Origin: Halospina sp040196175
GTDB taxonomy: Bacteria > Pseudomonadota > Gammaproteobacteria > Pseudomonadales > Oleiphilaceae
Reading direction: 5' to 3'
Length of the DNA: 64,000 nt
Assembly (NCBI RefSeq): GCF_040196175.1
Contig: NZ_JBEFNF010000003.1
Span: 186,001 to 250,000 of the forward strand
The notes under the pieces are model-generated. The model did no database searches and was not told the DNA's origin. It saw only the letters and a list, made by a program, of their open reading frames with translations. Position numbers and translations under genes: made by a program. Below, piece after piece: positions 40,059 through 49,932 of the stretch (its first letter is position 1; each line of letters opens with the position of its first letter).

Positions 40059-40762
40059 TGGGCTGCTACCTCGTGAAAGTACCAGTGTGCTTCACAGCTC
40101 ATGCCGTCATGCCACCACCCAGGCGTTGCGTCGCCCTGCCAGGCCACGCCAATCCGGTGGCTGTGAGCCGTGGTGGTGGCGAGACACCAGGTTGGGTCTG
40201 GCTGGTCCAGTATGAGTTGGTTTCTCAAAGGGTCGAACGTCAGTGCCTGCAGATGACCCGCCATACCCCTTGAGGTTGCCTTGATCCAGGCTTCCTTCAG
40301 GGTCCACAGCGTCAGGAAGGCATCCGCTGGCTGAGCTTGCGCCTGCAGCCAGTCGGTTTCTGGCGAGCTGAACCAACGCCGCGCGAGTGCCTGCCAGGGC
40401 GGGCGGCGGTTCAGCGGTTCGGCATCCACACCAATGGCACCCTGATTGAACCCCAATAGAATTAGCGTATTGGTATGGCTGAGACTGCTCCGGAAGGCTG
40501 CGCCCCGGGGTGTGATGGCGCCCCGGGGCGCCAAGCGCGTGAAATCCGGGCAACTGAGTCCATGGGTGTGCGTGAAATGCAGTGCACCACGGCGCCATAG
40601 CTGCCGGGATGCCGCATAGGTGCCCCGGCGTCCGCGATCCGCCATTGAGGCCAAACGGGCCTGTTCGGCGGCGTTGAGGGGAAATTCCGGGCCGCCGTGA
40701 GGTGCCTCATGGACGCTGAAAAGCTGTGGGGCTGTTACGGTTGCAGGCGCTGAATCCGCCAT
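40055..40762 (-). CDS. 4'-phosphopantetheinyl transferase (Sfp/AcpT type)
   Basis: A 235-residue enzyme that loads carrier proteins with 4'-phosphopantetheine. The Mg-binding and catalytic region is IGVDAEPLNRR and FLTLWTLKEAWIKATSRGM. The start at 40762 lies inside pdxH (28-base overlap) and has GGAGATGA right before it. No synthase cluster is visible, so the carrier target is unknown; acyl carrier protein or a siderophore synthetase elsewhere is possible. Confidence 0.87.
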   Translation of the reverse strand: MADSAPATVTAPQLFSVHEAPHGGPEFPLNAAEQARLASMADRGRRGTYAASRQLWRRGALHFTHTHGLSCPDFTRLAPRGAITPRGAAFRSSLSHTNTLILLGFNQGAIGVDAEPLNRRPPWQALARRWFSSPETDWLQAQAQPADAFLTLWTLKEAWIKATSRGMAGHLQALTFDPLRNQLILDQPDPTWCLATTTAHSHRIGVAWQGDATPGWWHDGMSCEAHWYFHEVAAQ

Positions 40763-41370
40763 TCATCTCCTACCCGGCGATATTCAAAACGGTCATGGAG
40801 TCGGCTGGGCCGCCCCTGCCAGAACTCAATCCGCTCCGGGATCACCCGATAGCCGCCCCAGAAATCCGGGAGCGGAATGCGGCCCTGGCGGAAACGCTCT
40901 CTCATGCTCTGAAGCTTCGCCTCCAGAGCCTGGCGGGACTCGATAACCGCGCTTTGCTGGGAGACCCAGGCGCCCAGTTGGCTGCCTTCCGGGCGTGAGG
41001 TGAAGTACCGCAGCGATTCCTGGCGGCTTACTTTTGCAACATGCCCTTCAATGGTGACCTGGCGGTTCAGGGGAACCCAGGGAAACAGCATGGCTGCGCG
41101 CGGATTGGCCGCCAGTGCCTTCGCTTTGCGACTGCCGTAGTTGGTATAGAACACGAAGCCGTCGCTATCAAAGTACTTGAGCAGGACTGTGCGGGCACTC
41201 GGCCAGCCTTCGGCATCCGCAGTTGCCAGAGTCAGGGCGTTGGGGTCCTCAATACCGGCGTTCTGAGCCTGATTGAACCAGTGCTCGAACTGGCGGAAGG
41301 GACTATCATCCAGCTGATCCTGTTCCAGTCCCTCGCTTTCAAAGTCCCGGCGCATATCGCCAATGTCCAC
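40735..41370 (-). CDS. pdxH: Pyridoxamine 5'-phosphate oxidase PdxH
   Basis: A 211-residue FMN enzyme that makes pyridoxal 5'-phosphate. Conserved segments: EDPNALTLATADAEGWPSARTVLLK, FYTNYGSRKA, REESLRYF-like QESLRYFTSRPEGSQLGAWVS, and WGGYRVIPERIEFWQGRPSRLHDR. The C-terminal RLQP is that of the family. It heads the minus-strand run with the phosphopantetheinyl transferase, tag and crcB genes. Confidence 0.96.
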   Translation of the reverse strand: MDIGDMRRDFESEGLEQDQLDDSPFRQFEHWFNQAQNAGIEDPNALTLATADAEGWPSARTVLLKYFDSDGFVFYTNYGSRKAKALAANPRAAMLFPWVPLNRQVTIEGHVAKVSRQESLRYFTSRPEGSQLGAWVSQQSAVIESRQALEAKLQSMRERFRQGRIPLPDFWGGYRVIPERIEFWQGRPSRLHDRFEYRRVGDEWRIQRLQP

Positions 41371-41495
41371 GGCTTACCTCCTCGCTTACCCGAGCCGAAC
41401 ACTAACATGTTCCGGCCTTCGTTGCCCGGCGCCTGCTCCATGTCCGTATAATGCTGTCATTGTAATCAACCACCGCCAACTGGAGTGATCTGATC

Positions 41496-42095
41496 ATGGG
41501 ACGCCGTACCAGTCCTTTCTTCGCCTACCTTGGCCGCCTGCGCTGGATCCGACGCTGGGGGCTGATGCGCAACGCCATCGAAGAGGATGTGGCAACCCAC
41601 TCCTGGGAGGTGTCGGTGCTGGCGCACGCTTTGGCAACCATCCGCAATACACATTATGACGGTGACGTGAATGCGGATGCCATTGCCGCCACTGCGCTCT
41701 ATCACGATGCGTCCGAGGTGATCACCGGCGACATGCCCACACCGGTCAAGTATTACTCCAGCGTCATGCGTGAGGCCTTTGCCGACGTGGAGCACCGCGC
41801 CCAGCAGGAGCTTCTGGATCTTCTGCCGGAGACGCTGCGCCCGGCGTTGGCACCCTATCTGCAGGAAAGTGGTTGGGACGAAGGTACTGCGGAGCTGATC
41901 AAGGCTTCAGACCGGCTGGCGGCACTGCTCAAGTGCGAGGCGGAACTGCGCGCAGGGAACCGGGAATTTGAGCAGGCAGCGCAGCAGATCCGGTCACGGC
42001 TTGAGGCCGAGCAACTGCCTGAAGTGGCGTATTTTCTGGAGGTGTTTGCGCCGGACTATGGCGCCAGCCTGGATTATCTGCTCGAGCGCCAGTAG
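41496..42095 (+). CDS. yfbR: 5'-deoxynucleotidase YfbR (HD domain)
   Basis: A 199-residue HD-domain enzyme that dephosphorylates deoxyribonucleoside 5'-monophosphates. Metal-binding residues are in VATHSWEVSVLAHALA, YHDASEVITGDMPTPVK and the late SDRLAALLKCEAEL. The length and order match YfbR. Its 3' end overlaps the converging L,D-transpeptidase gene by 22 bases. The start at 41496 has GGAG upstream. Confidence 0.93.
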   Translation: MGRRTSPFFAYLGRLRWIRRWGLMRNAIEEDVATHSWEVSVLAHALATIRNTHYDGDVNADAIAATALYHDASEVITGDMPTPVKYYSSVMREAFADVEHRAQQELLDLLPETLRPALAPYLQESGWDEGTAELIKASDRLAALLKCEAELRAGNREFEQAAQQIRSRLEAEQLPEVAYFLEVFAPDYGASLDYLLERQ

Positions 42096-43045
42096 CGCCA
42101 GCCCGGGGCTTTGCCCAGGACCATGCCAACCCGAACAGCTAGGCCGCTGGCCTGTTCAACGGCGTTCTCTACCCGTCCACGGTAGATCTCGACACCGTTT
42201 TCCCGTTCCCGGATTCGGCTCAGCACCTTTTCGGCTTCCCGCCACAGCCGATCGTGATCCGCCTTGCTGAGCGATTCTTGCTGTCCGTGGACCTGCAGCC
42301 AGATGGTGTTGCCCTGAACGCCCGCTTTCACTGGCTCCTTCACAATGCGGACCTCACTGCCTTTGGGCGTGGCCCATACCAGTTGCTCGATGTCGTCATT
42401 GAACATCCGGATGCAGCCATGGCTTACACGCTGACCCACGCCGAAGCGTTTGTTGGTGCCGTGGATCAGGTACCCGTCTTCCTCAAGCTGCAGCGCAAAG
42501 GGCCCAAGTGGGTTCGAGGGACCGGGGGGGATCTCCGCAGGAAGCCGCTTTCCTTCCTCAGCCGCTTCCTTACGGATGGATTCCGGAGGATACCAGGCTG
42601 GCGATTCAAGGCGCATGCGCACACTGGTGTTAGTCAGTGGCGAGGGCGTACTGGCGTTGCCGATGCCCACCGGATAGGTAGCAACCTTGCCCTCGCGGAA
42701 GTGATAGAGCCGGAATTCAGCCAGATTGATGACAATATCGTCATGCGGGCCAGACGGCAGCACGCGCCGCGAGGGCAGTCTTATGCGGGTGCCGTCACCC
42801 GGCAGCCAGGGATCGACGTCGGGGTTGGCACGGACCATTTCCAGAAAGCCGAAACCGAGCGTCTCGCCGATATCGGCAAAGGTATCTTCGTAGACGGTGG
42901 TGGTCCAAGTGGGGTCACCGACGATGGCTTGGCCGGGTTGCCATTCATGCACCTGATCACCGGCCGCCACGGCAGCAGCCACCGCCCACAGGCAGAGGGC
43001 GATCAGGGGTCGGGCGGCGCTATTGCTTTTCGTCTGGGGCAGCAA
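42074..43045 (-). CDS. L,D-transpeptidase (YkuD family), exported
   Basis: A 323-residue exported protein. After a signal peptide (RPLIALCLWAVAAAVA) comes a LysM-like region (ETLGFGFLEMVRANPDVDPWLPGDG), then the YkuD core with HGTNKRFGVG and RVSHGCIRM, whose Cys is the nucleophile. I place the start at TTG 43045 with AGGATC upstream, because no ATG gives a proper signal peptide; CTG 43042 is possible. It overlaps the marR stop by 26 bases. Related to the ErfK/YbiS group that anchors lipoproteins. This is the second L,D-transpeptidase in the window. Confidence 0.88.
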   Translation of the reverse strand: MLPQTKSNSAARPLIALCLWAVAAAVAAGDQVHEWQPGQAIVGDPTWTTTVYEDTFADIGETLGFGFLEMVRANPDVDPWLPGDGTRIRLPSRRVLPSGPHDDIVINLAEFRLYHFREGKVATYPVGIGNASTPSPLTNTSVRMRLESPAWYPPESIRKEAAEEGKRLPAEIPPGPSNPLGPFALQLEEDGYLIHGTNKRFGVGQRVSHGCIRMFNDDIEQLVWATPKGSEVRIVKEPVKAGVQGNTIWLQVHGQQESLSKADHDRLWREAEKVLSRIRERENGVEIYRGRVENAVEQASGLAVRVGMVLGKAPGWRYWRSSR

Positions 43046-43535
43046 GATCCTGATGATCCGTACTCGTGGCTTCGGCGTTGGCCAGGATGCGGTTAAACAC
43101 ACTCTGGCATGTTGCCAGCTCGTCTTCACTGATGCCACTGAGAAGCTGCTCGCGCAGTCCTTCCGCACGTTCATCCAGCTTTTTGATGAAGGATTCACCA
43201 TGCTCGGTCAGGTGCAGGCGGCGGGCCCGCCGATCCTGCTCACAGGGGCGACGCTCGATCAGCTGCTGAGTTTCAAGGTTATCGAGCAGTCGCACCAGTG
43301 TGGGATTCTCAATTGACATCAGTTCCGCCAGTTCACGCTGGGTGACGCCTTCACCACCACGGTGGAGAGCGACCATGGTGCTCCAGCGCGCCTGGGTAAC
43401 GCCGAGATCCCTGAGGCGCTCGTCGAGCAGTTTGCGCCAGCGACGTGCGATGCGGGCGACACTGAATGGGAACTGGCGCCGGTTCGTATTGTCCGAACTC
43501 TGCTCGGCCTGCCTGCCTGCAATCCTACCATCCAT
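43020..43535 (-). CDS. MarR family transcriptional regulator
   Basis: A 171-residue winged-helix regulator with the MarR pattern VTQARWSTMVALHRGGEGVTQRELAELMSIENPTLVRLLDNLETQQLIERR and ...DRRARRLHLTEHG. It is coupled to the transpeptidase gene and likely regulates it or itself. No clear palindromic operator was seen upstream. Confidence 0.92.
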   Translation of the reverse strand: MDGRIAGRQAEQSSDNTNRRQFPFSVARIARRWRKLLDERLRDLGVTQARWSTMVALHRGGEGVTQRELAELMSIENPTLVRLLDNLETQQLIERRPCEQDRRARRLHLTEHGESFIKKLDERAEGLREQLLSGISEDELATCQSVFNRILANAEATSTDHQDLAAPDEKQ

Positions 43536-43707
43536 TGCTTTGCCTGCTATTTATTGCGGGGGGGTCTGATGCCCCATCTGAAACGATTGTGGTTTCGCGG
43601 AGCAAGATCCGCAACCACAACCCCGTGAAACGTTCTGTTAGTCTAATGCGGGAAAATGGCTTCACCCATAGGGGTTGTCCACAGGTTTCAGGGGAGAGAA
43701 CGGGTTG

Positions 43708-45525
43708 ATGCACAACCTCAGAGGGGTGCCGGCATGGCTGGTGTTTCTGGCTATCGGACTCTGGTTCGGCCTCAGCTATTGGTTCTGGCCATTGCCCGCT
43801 GCGGGTGAAGCCGGCTGTTACGGTAACGTAACGGCTGTTGAGCGCATTCAGGGTTCCGGCGCGGTTACACCGCTGGATGGGCGCACTGTGCTCACTCAAG
43901 GCGTGGTTACAGCCGATTTTACCGGGCGTGAGGCCCTGGGTGGTTTTTTCATCCAGCAGCAACAAGCGTCGGCCAGTCAGGCCTCCCGGGGGCTTTTCGT
44001 CTATGCCCCGGGTGCGGATGTATCGCCGGGAGAGCAGCTGCGGGTGCGTGGTGAGGCCGGTGAGCACCATGGTATGACCCAGCTTTCCAGTGCCCGTATT
44101 GAAGCACGATGCGCTAAGCTGGGGCTGCCGGAACCGCGCCCCCTGGCGCTTCCTGTGGATGCTGAACAGAAGGAGGCGCTCGAGGGCATGCGGGTGCAGC
44201 TGATGGACAGTGCGACCGTTACCGGCCTCTATGATCTGGCTCGCTATGGGGTGGTTTCGCTGGCTGACAGGCGTCTCTTCCAGCCCACGCAGATTGCGGC
44301 ACCCGGTGAGGCAGCGCGTAATGTCGCTGAGCGCAACCAGGCGCGTCGTCTGCTTCTGGATGATGGCAGCCGGCGCCAGTTCCCCGGGCTGGCGGACTGG
44401 GTGGAGCGTCACTACGAAGCCGGCCGGCGTTTGCGGGTGGGCAATGCCCTCAGCGGGGTGAAGGGTATACTTGATTACCGCTATGACGACTGGCGACTGC
44501 AGCCCACGACAGCACCGGCGGTTGAGGTCCTGAATCCAGCGCCAGATCCTTTAGAGCGGCCCGGCGAGGGCCTGGTTCGGGTTGCGGGGTTCAACCTGCA
44601 AAACTACTTCAATGGCGATGGTCGGGGTGGCGGCTTCCCCACCGCGCGCGGCGCGCAAACGGCTGATGCCTGGCGGGCACAGCACCAGCGCTTGGTAGCG
44701 GCGCTGGACAGCCTCGCGGCGGACATCGTCGGGCTGGTGGAGCTGGAAAATGATGGGACCGGGCAGCACAGCGCCATTGCATCGCTAGTGGCGGATCTGG
44801 AAGGCAACTGGGATTATGCCCAGCTGAAGCGTCGTCCCGGCGACGATGCCATCGCCGTGGGCCTTGCCTGGCGCCGTGATCGGGTTGTGCCCGTGGGAGA
44901 ACCAGAGGTGTTGTTGTCACCGCCTTTCAATCACGGCAGTCGGCCACCAGTGGCCCAGCGGTTCCGGCATCAGGGGTCCGGAACCGTTTTTCTGGTGGTG
45001 GTGAATCACTTCAAGAGCAAACGCTGTGGCGGTGCCAAGGGCGCTAACGCGGCTCAGGGTAACGGCGAGGGCTGCTGGAGTGCCCACCGGAATGCGGCAA
45101 CCCGCCGCCTGCTGCAATGGCTGGATCGTCTCACCGGGACTATGGAGACCCGGAACGTTCTGCTCGTTGGTGATCTGAACGCTTACGCTATGGAGACGCC
45201 GCTATCGCTGCTCCGGCAGGCCGGTTACCGCAACGGACTCAATGGTCGCCATGAACGCCCGGCCAGCAGCTACATCTATCGCGCAGCATCCGGGACACTG
45301 GACTACATTCTACTGTCAGAGGCATTAGATCGTAGCGTGGAGGCAGCGGGCATTCACGCGATCAACGCCGATGAATCATCGCTGCTCCACTACAGTGCTC
45401 AAACACGCGAGCGATTACCGGAATCACTGACCGTTTCCGGTCAGGCACCCTGGCGAGCCTCGGATCATGATCCCACCTGGGTGGATTTCCGGCCCGCGCT
45501 TATGAAGGCCAGAAGCACCAAGTGA
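43708..45525 (+). CDS. ExeM/NucH-like extracellular nuclease
   Basis: A 605-residue protein with an N-terminal hydrophobic segment (about 10-28), an OB-fold region (about 40-150) and an endonuclease/exonuclease/phosphatase domain: VAGFNLQNYFNGDGRG, IVGLVELENDGTG, VNHFKSKRCGG, LVGDLNAY and DYILLSEAL with ASDHDPTWV. The motifs match ExeM, an exported DNA-degrading enzyme used in nutrient recycling and biofilm release. The start at 43708 follows GGGGAGAG. Its stop abuts the converging lipoprotein gene with no gap. Confidence 0.9.
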   Translation: MHNLRGVPAWLVFLAIGLWFGLSYWFWPLPAAGEAGCYGNVTAVERIQGSGAVTPLDGRTVLTQGVVTADFTGREALGGFFIQQQQASASQASRGLFVYAPGADVSPGEQLRVRGEAGEHHGMTQLSSARIEARCAKLGLPEPRPLALPVDAEQKEALEGMRVQLMDSATVTGLYDLARYGVVSLADRRLFQPTQIAAPGEAARNVAERNQARRLLLDDGSRRQFPGLADWVERHYEAGRRLRVGNALSGVKGILDYRYDDWRLQPTTAPAVEVLNPAPDPLERPGEGLVRVAGFNLQNYFNGDGRGGGFPTARGAQTADAWRAQHQRLVAALDSLAADIVGLVELENDGTGQHSAIASLVADLEGNWDYAQLKRRPGDDAIAVGLAWRRDRVVPVGEPEVLLSPPFNHGSRPPVAQRFRHQGSGTVFLVVVNHFKSKRCGGAKGANAAQGNGEGCWSAHRNAATRRLLQWLDRLTGTMETRNVLLVGDLNAYAMETPLSLLRQAGYRNGLNGRHERPASSYIYRAASGTLDYILLSEALDRSVEAAGIHAINADESSLLHYSAQTRERLPESLTVSGQAPWRASDHDPTWVDFRPALMKARSTK

Positions 45526-46068
45526 TCAGGGCTGAGGCGGGTACTGCTCGAACATGGCCTCAATAACCCGATCAATCAGCCTGGTGCGATCCTCACGGTC
45601 CTGGGATTCACTCAGGTTGCGGCGGGCACGGCCTTCCCAGACGATCTGCTCAATGGTTGGGTCAACCATTTCCACCACCAGCTGGCCTTCGCGTATCTCG
45701 CGGGTTTGAACCGGGGAGTGCGCCATCCCGAAGGTGAAGGGGCTGCGTCCGAACCCGAACCCAAAGCCAACGCTGGGTCCTCGGGATTCGGTCCGCACTT
45801 CATCCTCAATGCGGTAGCGCACCAGAACGTCCGGATCGCTGTCGGCCCTGGTGAATCCGTCGCCTGCCAGTGCCTTTTCCAGAGCTCGTTCAATACGCGC
45901 GGCATCCAGTCCCTGAACGGCATCCTCACCACCGCGCTTGGCGAACTGATAGGTGCTGTAGCGGTCGAATCCGGCGCTGCTGTCGTAATCCGTAGCCGCG
46001 TAACGCGCACAGCCGGAAACCAGCGCCAGCATCAGAGCCAGTGTGGCCGTCTTGAGTAAAGTAGCCAT
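45526..46068 (-). CDS. DUF4136 lipoprotein
   Basis: A 180-residue lipoprotein with the lipobox LVSGC (residues about 16-20). The DUF4136 pattern is visible in DYDSSAGFDRYSTYQF, DVLVRYRIEDEV, GFGFGRSPF and LVVEMVDPTIEQIVWEGRA. No function is known for the domain. It is transcribed 36 bases away from the Aer-like receptor's stop and may be in the same operon. Confidence 0.87.
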   Translation of the reverse strand: MATLLKTATLALMLALVSGCARYAATDYDSSAGFDRYSTYQFAKRGGEDAVQGLDAARIERALEKALAGDGFTRADSDPDVLVRYRIEDEVRTESRGPSVGFGFGFGRSPFTFGMAHSPVQTREIREGQLVVEMVDPTIEQIVWEGRARRNLSESQDREDRTRLIDRVIEAMFEQYPPQP

Positions 46069-46103
46069 TGGTTGAGCCTCTCATCAATAATTCCATGAAT
46101 CCC

Positions 46104-47690
46104 TTAAGTGTTATCGTCCTGGCCGGATCGGAACCGGTCCACCAGCACGTGAAGATCTTCTGCGAGCGTTTCCACGCCGGAGCTGACGTCCGCGTTCTGA
46201 TCCGCTTCGCCGCTGGTCTGATCCGCCAGTTCCGCGATCCGGGTGATCTGTTGGTTGATCTGGTCCGCGACCTGGCTCTGTTCTTCCACAGCTGAGGCCA
46301 TCTGCATGGTCTGGGAGGCAATGGTATCGATATAACCGGCTACCTCCTGGACCTTGTGCTCGGTCTCCTGGACCGTGTTCAGCCCTGTCTGGGCCATACT
46401 GCGACTGTTTTCCGTGGCATCCAGAGACGCCTGGACCTGTTGTTTGAAATTCTCAATGATCTGGTGGATACGATCCGTGGACTCGCGGGTGCGCTTGGCC
46501 AGATTGCGCACCTCATCCGCCACTACCGCGAAGCCGCGCCCGGTCTCGCCCGCCCGTGCCGCCTCAATGGCGGCGTTCAGCGCCAGCAGGTTGGTCTGGT
46601 CGGCAATATCCGTGATCAGCTGGGCCGCGGAGCCGATTTCGTCGGTGGCCTCGCCGAGCTGGTTCACCGTCTGCGCCACATGATCAACACTGCCCGTCAG
46701 TTCCTCGATAGCGCGGGAATTATCACTCGCGATACGCGTGATCTCACTGGTGGCCGTGTTTGCCTCATCAGCCTGTTGCGCGGCCTGGCCAACGCTCTGG
46801 GAGACCTCGCTGATCGATGCGGTCATCTCGTTGATCGCTGAAGCGGTCTGGTCCGTCTCAGAGCGCTGGTTGCGGATCTGGTCACGGCTGGTCTGCATCA
46901 GCTGGTGCCCCTGGGCAGCCTTGGCGGAAAGCTGCCCGGCCAGGTTCTCCATGCGTTCAAGAACCGTAACCAGCCTGGCCTTCTCACTGATGATCAGCAT
47001 GTCGAGCTCGCGCAGGCCGCTGCTGCGGGGCGAGTAGGTGGTGGCCACCAGCGGATCGGCAAAGGCATCCGGACGCAGCGCCAGCGCCTCATTCAGATGG
47101 GCCTGCAGCCGCTGGCGGTTCCAGACCGCACCAGTCGCAAGCCCCCCGACGGTGGTGCCAGCCATGACGCCCGGCCCGAACCCGAGTGCCAGAGGGACGA
47201 GTGCGGCACCGGCGACCAGCGCCAGAGGCAGGTTCTGCATGACAAAGGCACCCGTTTCGAGGCTTAAAGGTGCGGCACGTTTGCCAGCATTGAGCCGGGC
47301 GTAGACTCGGTTGGCCCGGTCTACCCATTCACGCTTGGGTTTGGCGCGTACGGACTCATACCCGGTGATGCGGCCATTCCGGCGTATTGGGGTGACATAG
47401 GCACTGACCCAATAGAAGTCGCCATTCTTACAGCGATTCTTTACCAGCCCCATCCAGGGCTTGCCCGCCTTGAGATGGTTCCACATGTGCTCAAAAATCG
47501 TCGGCGGCATGTCCGGATGCCGGATCAGATTGTGCGGCTGGTCGATGAGTTCGTCTTCCCGGAAGCCGCTGACTTCCACAAACGCATCGTTGACGTACTT
47601 GATCACGCCCCGCTCATTGGTGGAGGAGATCAGAGGCCGGTCGTCCCGTACCGGTACTTCTCTGTCGGTGACTGGGAGATTCTGCCGCAT
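46104..47690 (-). CDS. Aer-like PAS-containing methyl-accepting chemotaxis protein
   Basis: A 528-residue chemoreceptor. A PAS domain at the N-terminus (about 15-130, with YVNDAFVEVSGF, DMPPTIFEHMWNHLKAGKPWMGLVKNR and NGDFYWVSAYVTP) matches the FAD-binding PAS of Aer. One hydrophobic region (about 150-190) anchors it, then a signalling domain with the hairpin tip ETGRGFAVVADEVRNLAKRT. It likely senses redox or oxygen. ATG 47690 removes 21 residues without similarity that a longer start would add. Confidence 0.93.
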   Translation of the reverse strand: MRQNLPVTDREVPVRDDRPLISSTNERGVIKYVNDAFVEVSGFREDELIDQPHNLIRHPDMPPTIFEHMWNHLKAGKPWMGLVKNRCKNGDFYWVSAYVTPIRRNGRITGYESVRAKPKREWVDRANRVYARLNAGKRAAPLSLETGAFVMQNLPLALVAGAALVPLALGFGPGVMAGTTVGGLATGAVWNRQRLQAHLNEALALRPDAFADPLVATTYSPRSSGLRELDMLIISEKARLVTVLERMENLAGQLSAKAAQGHQLMQTSRDQIRNQRSETDQTASAINEMTASISEVSQSVGQAAQQADEANTATSEITRIASDNSRAIEELTGSVDHVAQTVNQLGEATDEIGSAAQLITDIADQTNLLALNAAIEAARAGETGRGFAVVADEVRNLAKRTRESTDRIHQIIENFKQQVQASLDATENSRSMAQTGLNTVQETEHKVQEVAGYIDTIASQTMQMASAVEEQSQVADQINQQITRIAELADQTSGEADQNADVSSGVETLAEDLHVLVDRFRSGQDDNT

Positions 47691-47844
47691 TCCGGAGCCC
47701 TGAAGTGGAATTTGATTTCCCTCAAGATAGCATGGAAATAGGCGTTTACCCATTGGGATTGCCCGTGACAGGGCTTTACCGGGCTGCTGGCTCAGGCATC
47801 ATTGGACGCACGGGCAATGGGTTGGAATGCAATCAGGAGGTCAA

Positions 47845-48570
47845 ATGTGGCGCAGACGCACCAGCTCACCATTTCAGCTGAGTGAGCATGTCGTGGTTCT
47901 GACGGGCGCCGGTATCAGTGCTGAAAGTGGCCTGTCCACCTTCCGGGACGCAGGTGGACTCTGGGAACAGGTTGATCTTGAGGATGTGGCAACGCCAGAG
48001 GGCTGGGAGCGCAATCCCGAGCTGGTCCGGGATTTTTACAACCAGCGCCGCCAGCAGGTGCTGGCGGCCAGACCGAACGCGGGGCATGAAGCCCTGGTGA
48101 CTCTGGAAAACCGCTGCCAGGTCAGTGTCGTTACCCAGAATGTGGATGATCTGCATGAGCGGGCTGGCTCCTCCCACGTTCTGCACCTTCACGGCACCAT
48201 TATGGAAGCACGCAGCGTGGTGGACCCGGACGAAAAGATGCCTTTGGGCGAGCAGGACCTGACCCAGAATTTGACCTGCAGCGGCGGCCACCCGATGCGC
48301 CCGAATGTGGTCTGGTTCGGAGAGCCCGTGCCAGCGATGGAGCGCGCGGTGGAACTGGTCAGCCGCGCGGATCACCTTCTTGTAGTGGGCTCGTCGCTGA
48401 ATGTCTATCCCGCTGCCTCGCTGGTTCAGTTTGTGGAACCGGGCGTGCCAATCAGTGTTGTTGACCCAGACGCACGCATGAACCTGCCCGGGGCCAGGGT
48501 TATCCGCAAAGCTGCAAGCAAGGGAGTGCCCGAGTGGGTGAACGGGTTCAGGGCCGCTTTCAGCATCTGA
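47845..48570 (+). CDS. cobB: Sir2 family NAD-dependent deacylase
   Basis: A 241-residue sirtuin with GAGISAESGLSTFRDAGGLW, TQNVDDLHERAG, HGTI, VWFGEPVP and GSSLNVYPAA. The zinc module that usually carries four Cys is reduced here: only one Cys is visible (LTCSGG), so zinc binding is doubtful. ATG 47845 has AGGAGG upstream. The macrodomain at 16423 could process the O-acetyl-ADP-ribose produced, though they are far apart. Confidence 0.9.
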   Translation: MWRRRTSSPFQLSEHVVVLTGAGISAESGLSTFRDAGGLWEQVDLEDVATPEGWERNPELVRDFYNQRRQQVLAARPNAGHEALVTLENRCQVSVVTQNVDDLHERAGSSHVLHLHGTIMEARSVVDPDEKMPLGEQDLTQNLTCSGGHPMRPNVVWFGEPVPAMERAVELVSRADHLLVVGSSLNVYPAASLVQFVEPGVPISVVDPDARMNLPGARVIRKAASKGVPEWVNGFRAAFSI

Positions 48571-48751
48571 GTGAGGCATGACAGCGCTCCTATTGCCGCT
48601 TTTCCGGATGCTGTGCCGGTGGGTTTTTTGTGGCAGGCCCGGAGTGTGACCTTCGTCCCATAATGCAAAAGTCTGTTAGCGCCATCGGACACGCCGTTTT
48701 AGGGTCTGGGATTAAGACTCCTTAATAACAACAACAGACAGTGAGCACGTT

Positions 48752-49846
48752 ATGTGGCGATGGCTTCTGGCGAGCGGGGCAGCCCTGGCACTTCTGGGGG
48801 GCGTGATCGCGAGCTTGTACGCGATCACCACCGCCATGCCGGAATCCAGCCCGGAACCGGCCGTGACTTCTGAACCCCCGCAGCCCGAATCCACTTCCGG
48901 GGCGGCTGATGATGAACCGCCTTCGGATCCTCCAGTTGAGGCCGCGGTGGCGCAGCGGCTGCAAGGCGAATTTGCGCGTATCGCGGATCAGTACGAAGCG
49001 GGCTCGCAGTTCCCGCCCTATTCCTTTCCGATTGATCAGGGAGCCGTTGATGACTACCGCTACAACGGTTACAGCCCTGTCCGTGTGCCCGTGGCCTCTG
49101 ATGGTGAAAAGGCCACCATCACCCTGCGACTGGATCAGCTCCATTTTGAATATGGTGAACCCATAACCGGCATGGTGGGCATTAATGGTGACGGCGCCTC
49201 CGGCGTATCACTGGATGAGGTGACCCTCAGGGATCAGACGGGAGATGTGCTCTACCGTGAATCGCTGGAAGCCGGGGCTGGTGAACAGCGGCTGAGTATG
49301 TCACCCGGCACCAGTGGCGTTGAGGCGTGGCCAATGGAGCTGATGCTGATGGTGTCCGGTGATTTCCGTGGGGAGAGCGCTGATGCCGTGGCGCCCGTGC
49401 GCTATCACGCGGCGGTGGGCGACATTACCGACGTTGGTAGCAGCAGGGTGGAGGGGGCGCACCTGGTTATTCCTGTTCAGGTGTCCATTGACTCCGATGG
49501 CGATTACGCCATTGCAGGCAACCTCTATTCCGAATCCGGCACGCCCCTTGTTCATGTCGAGCACGAAGCCCGTCTTGGTACCATGGACAGCACGGCACAG
49601 TTGCGTGTGCACCGACAGGCATTGGAGGCCAGCGGCGATGCGGGCCCCTACAGGTTAGGGGATCTGAGCTTGCGCCAGCTTCCGGCCAGGCCGGGCGACC
49701 GTACCCGATTCAGCCCAACACATGATGAGCGCTACGACGTCGAGGGTGCCCCGTTCGAGCGCTACGACCAGGCCAATTACCAGGATCCTATGCGCGAGGC
49801 CCGACTCGAATTCCTGCGCAATGCCGCAGAGGAAATCGAGCCGTAG
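48752..49846 (+). CDS. Hypothetical exported or membrane-anchored protein (DUF4785-like)
   Basis: A 364-residue protein with an N-terminal membrane segment (about 5-25), then a Pro/Glu/Ser-rich linker (27-60) and a beta-rich extracytoplasmic domain with LDQLHFEYGEPITGMVGING. It is acidic, as expected for a halophile's exported protein. It may belong to DUF4785, which I recall only loosely. It lies 86 bases upstream of a secreted lipase gene on the same strand, and could be a helper for lipase folding or an unrelated cargo; nothing decisive is visible. Confidence 0.6.
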   Translation: MWRWLLASGAALALLGGVIASLYAITTAMPESSPEPAVTSEPPQPESTSGAADDEPPSDPPVEAAVAQRLQGEFARIADQYEAGSQFPPYSFPIDQGAVDDYRYNGYSPVRVPVASDGEKATITLRLDQLHFEYGEPITGMVGINGDGASGVSLDEVTLRDQTGDVLYRESLEAGAGEQRLSMSPGTSGVEAWPMELMLMVSGDFRGESADAVAPVRYHAAVGDITDVGSSRVEGAHLVIPVQVSIDSDGDYAIAGNLYSESGTPLVHVEHEARLGTMDSTAQLRVHRQALEASGDAGPYRLGDLSLRQLPARPGDRTRFSPTHDERYDVEGAPFERYDQANYQDPMREARLEFLRNAAEEIEP

Positions 49847-49932
49847 GTCCGCCGGGTACAGGGAAGGCACAACAACAAAAGGGCCATTACCAACACAACA
49901 ACAAGACAACACAACAAGAAAGGAGAACCATC

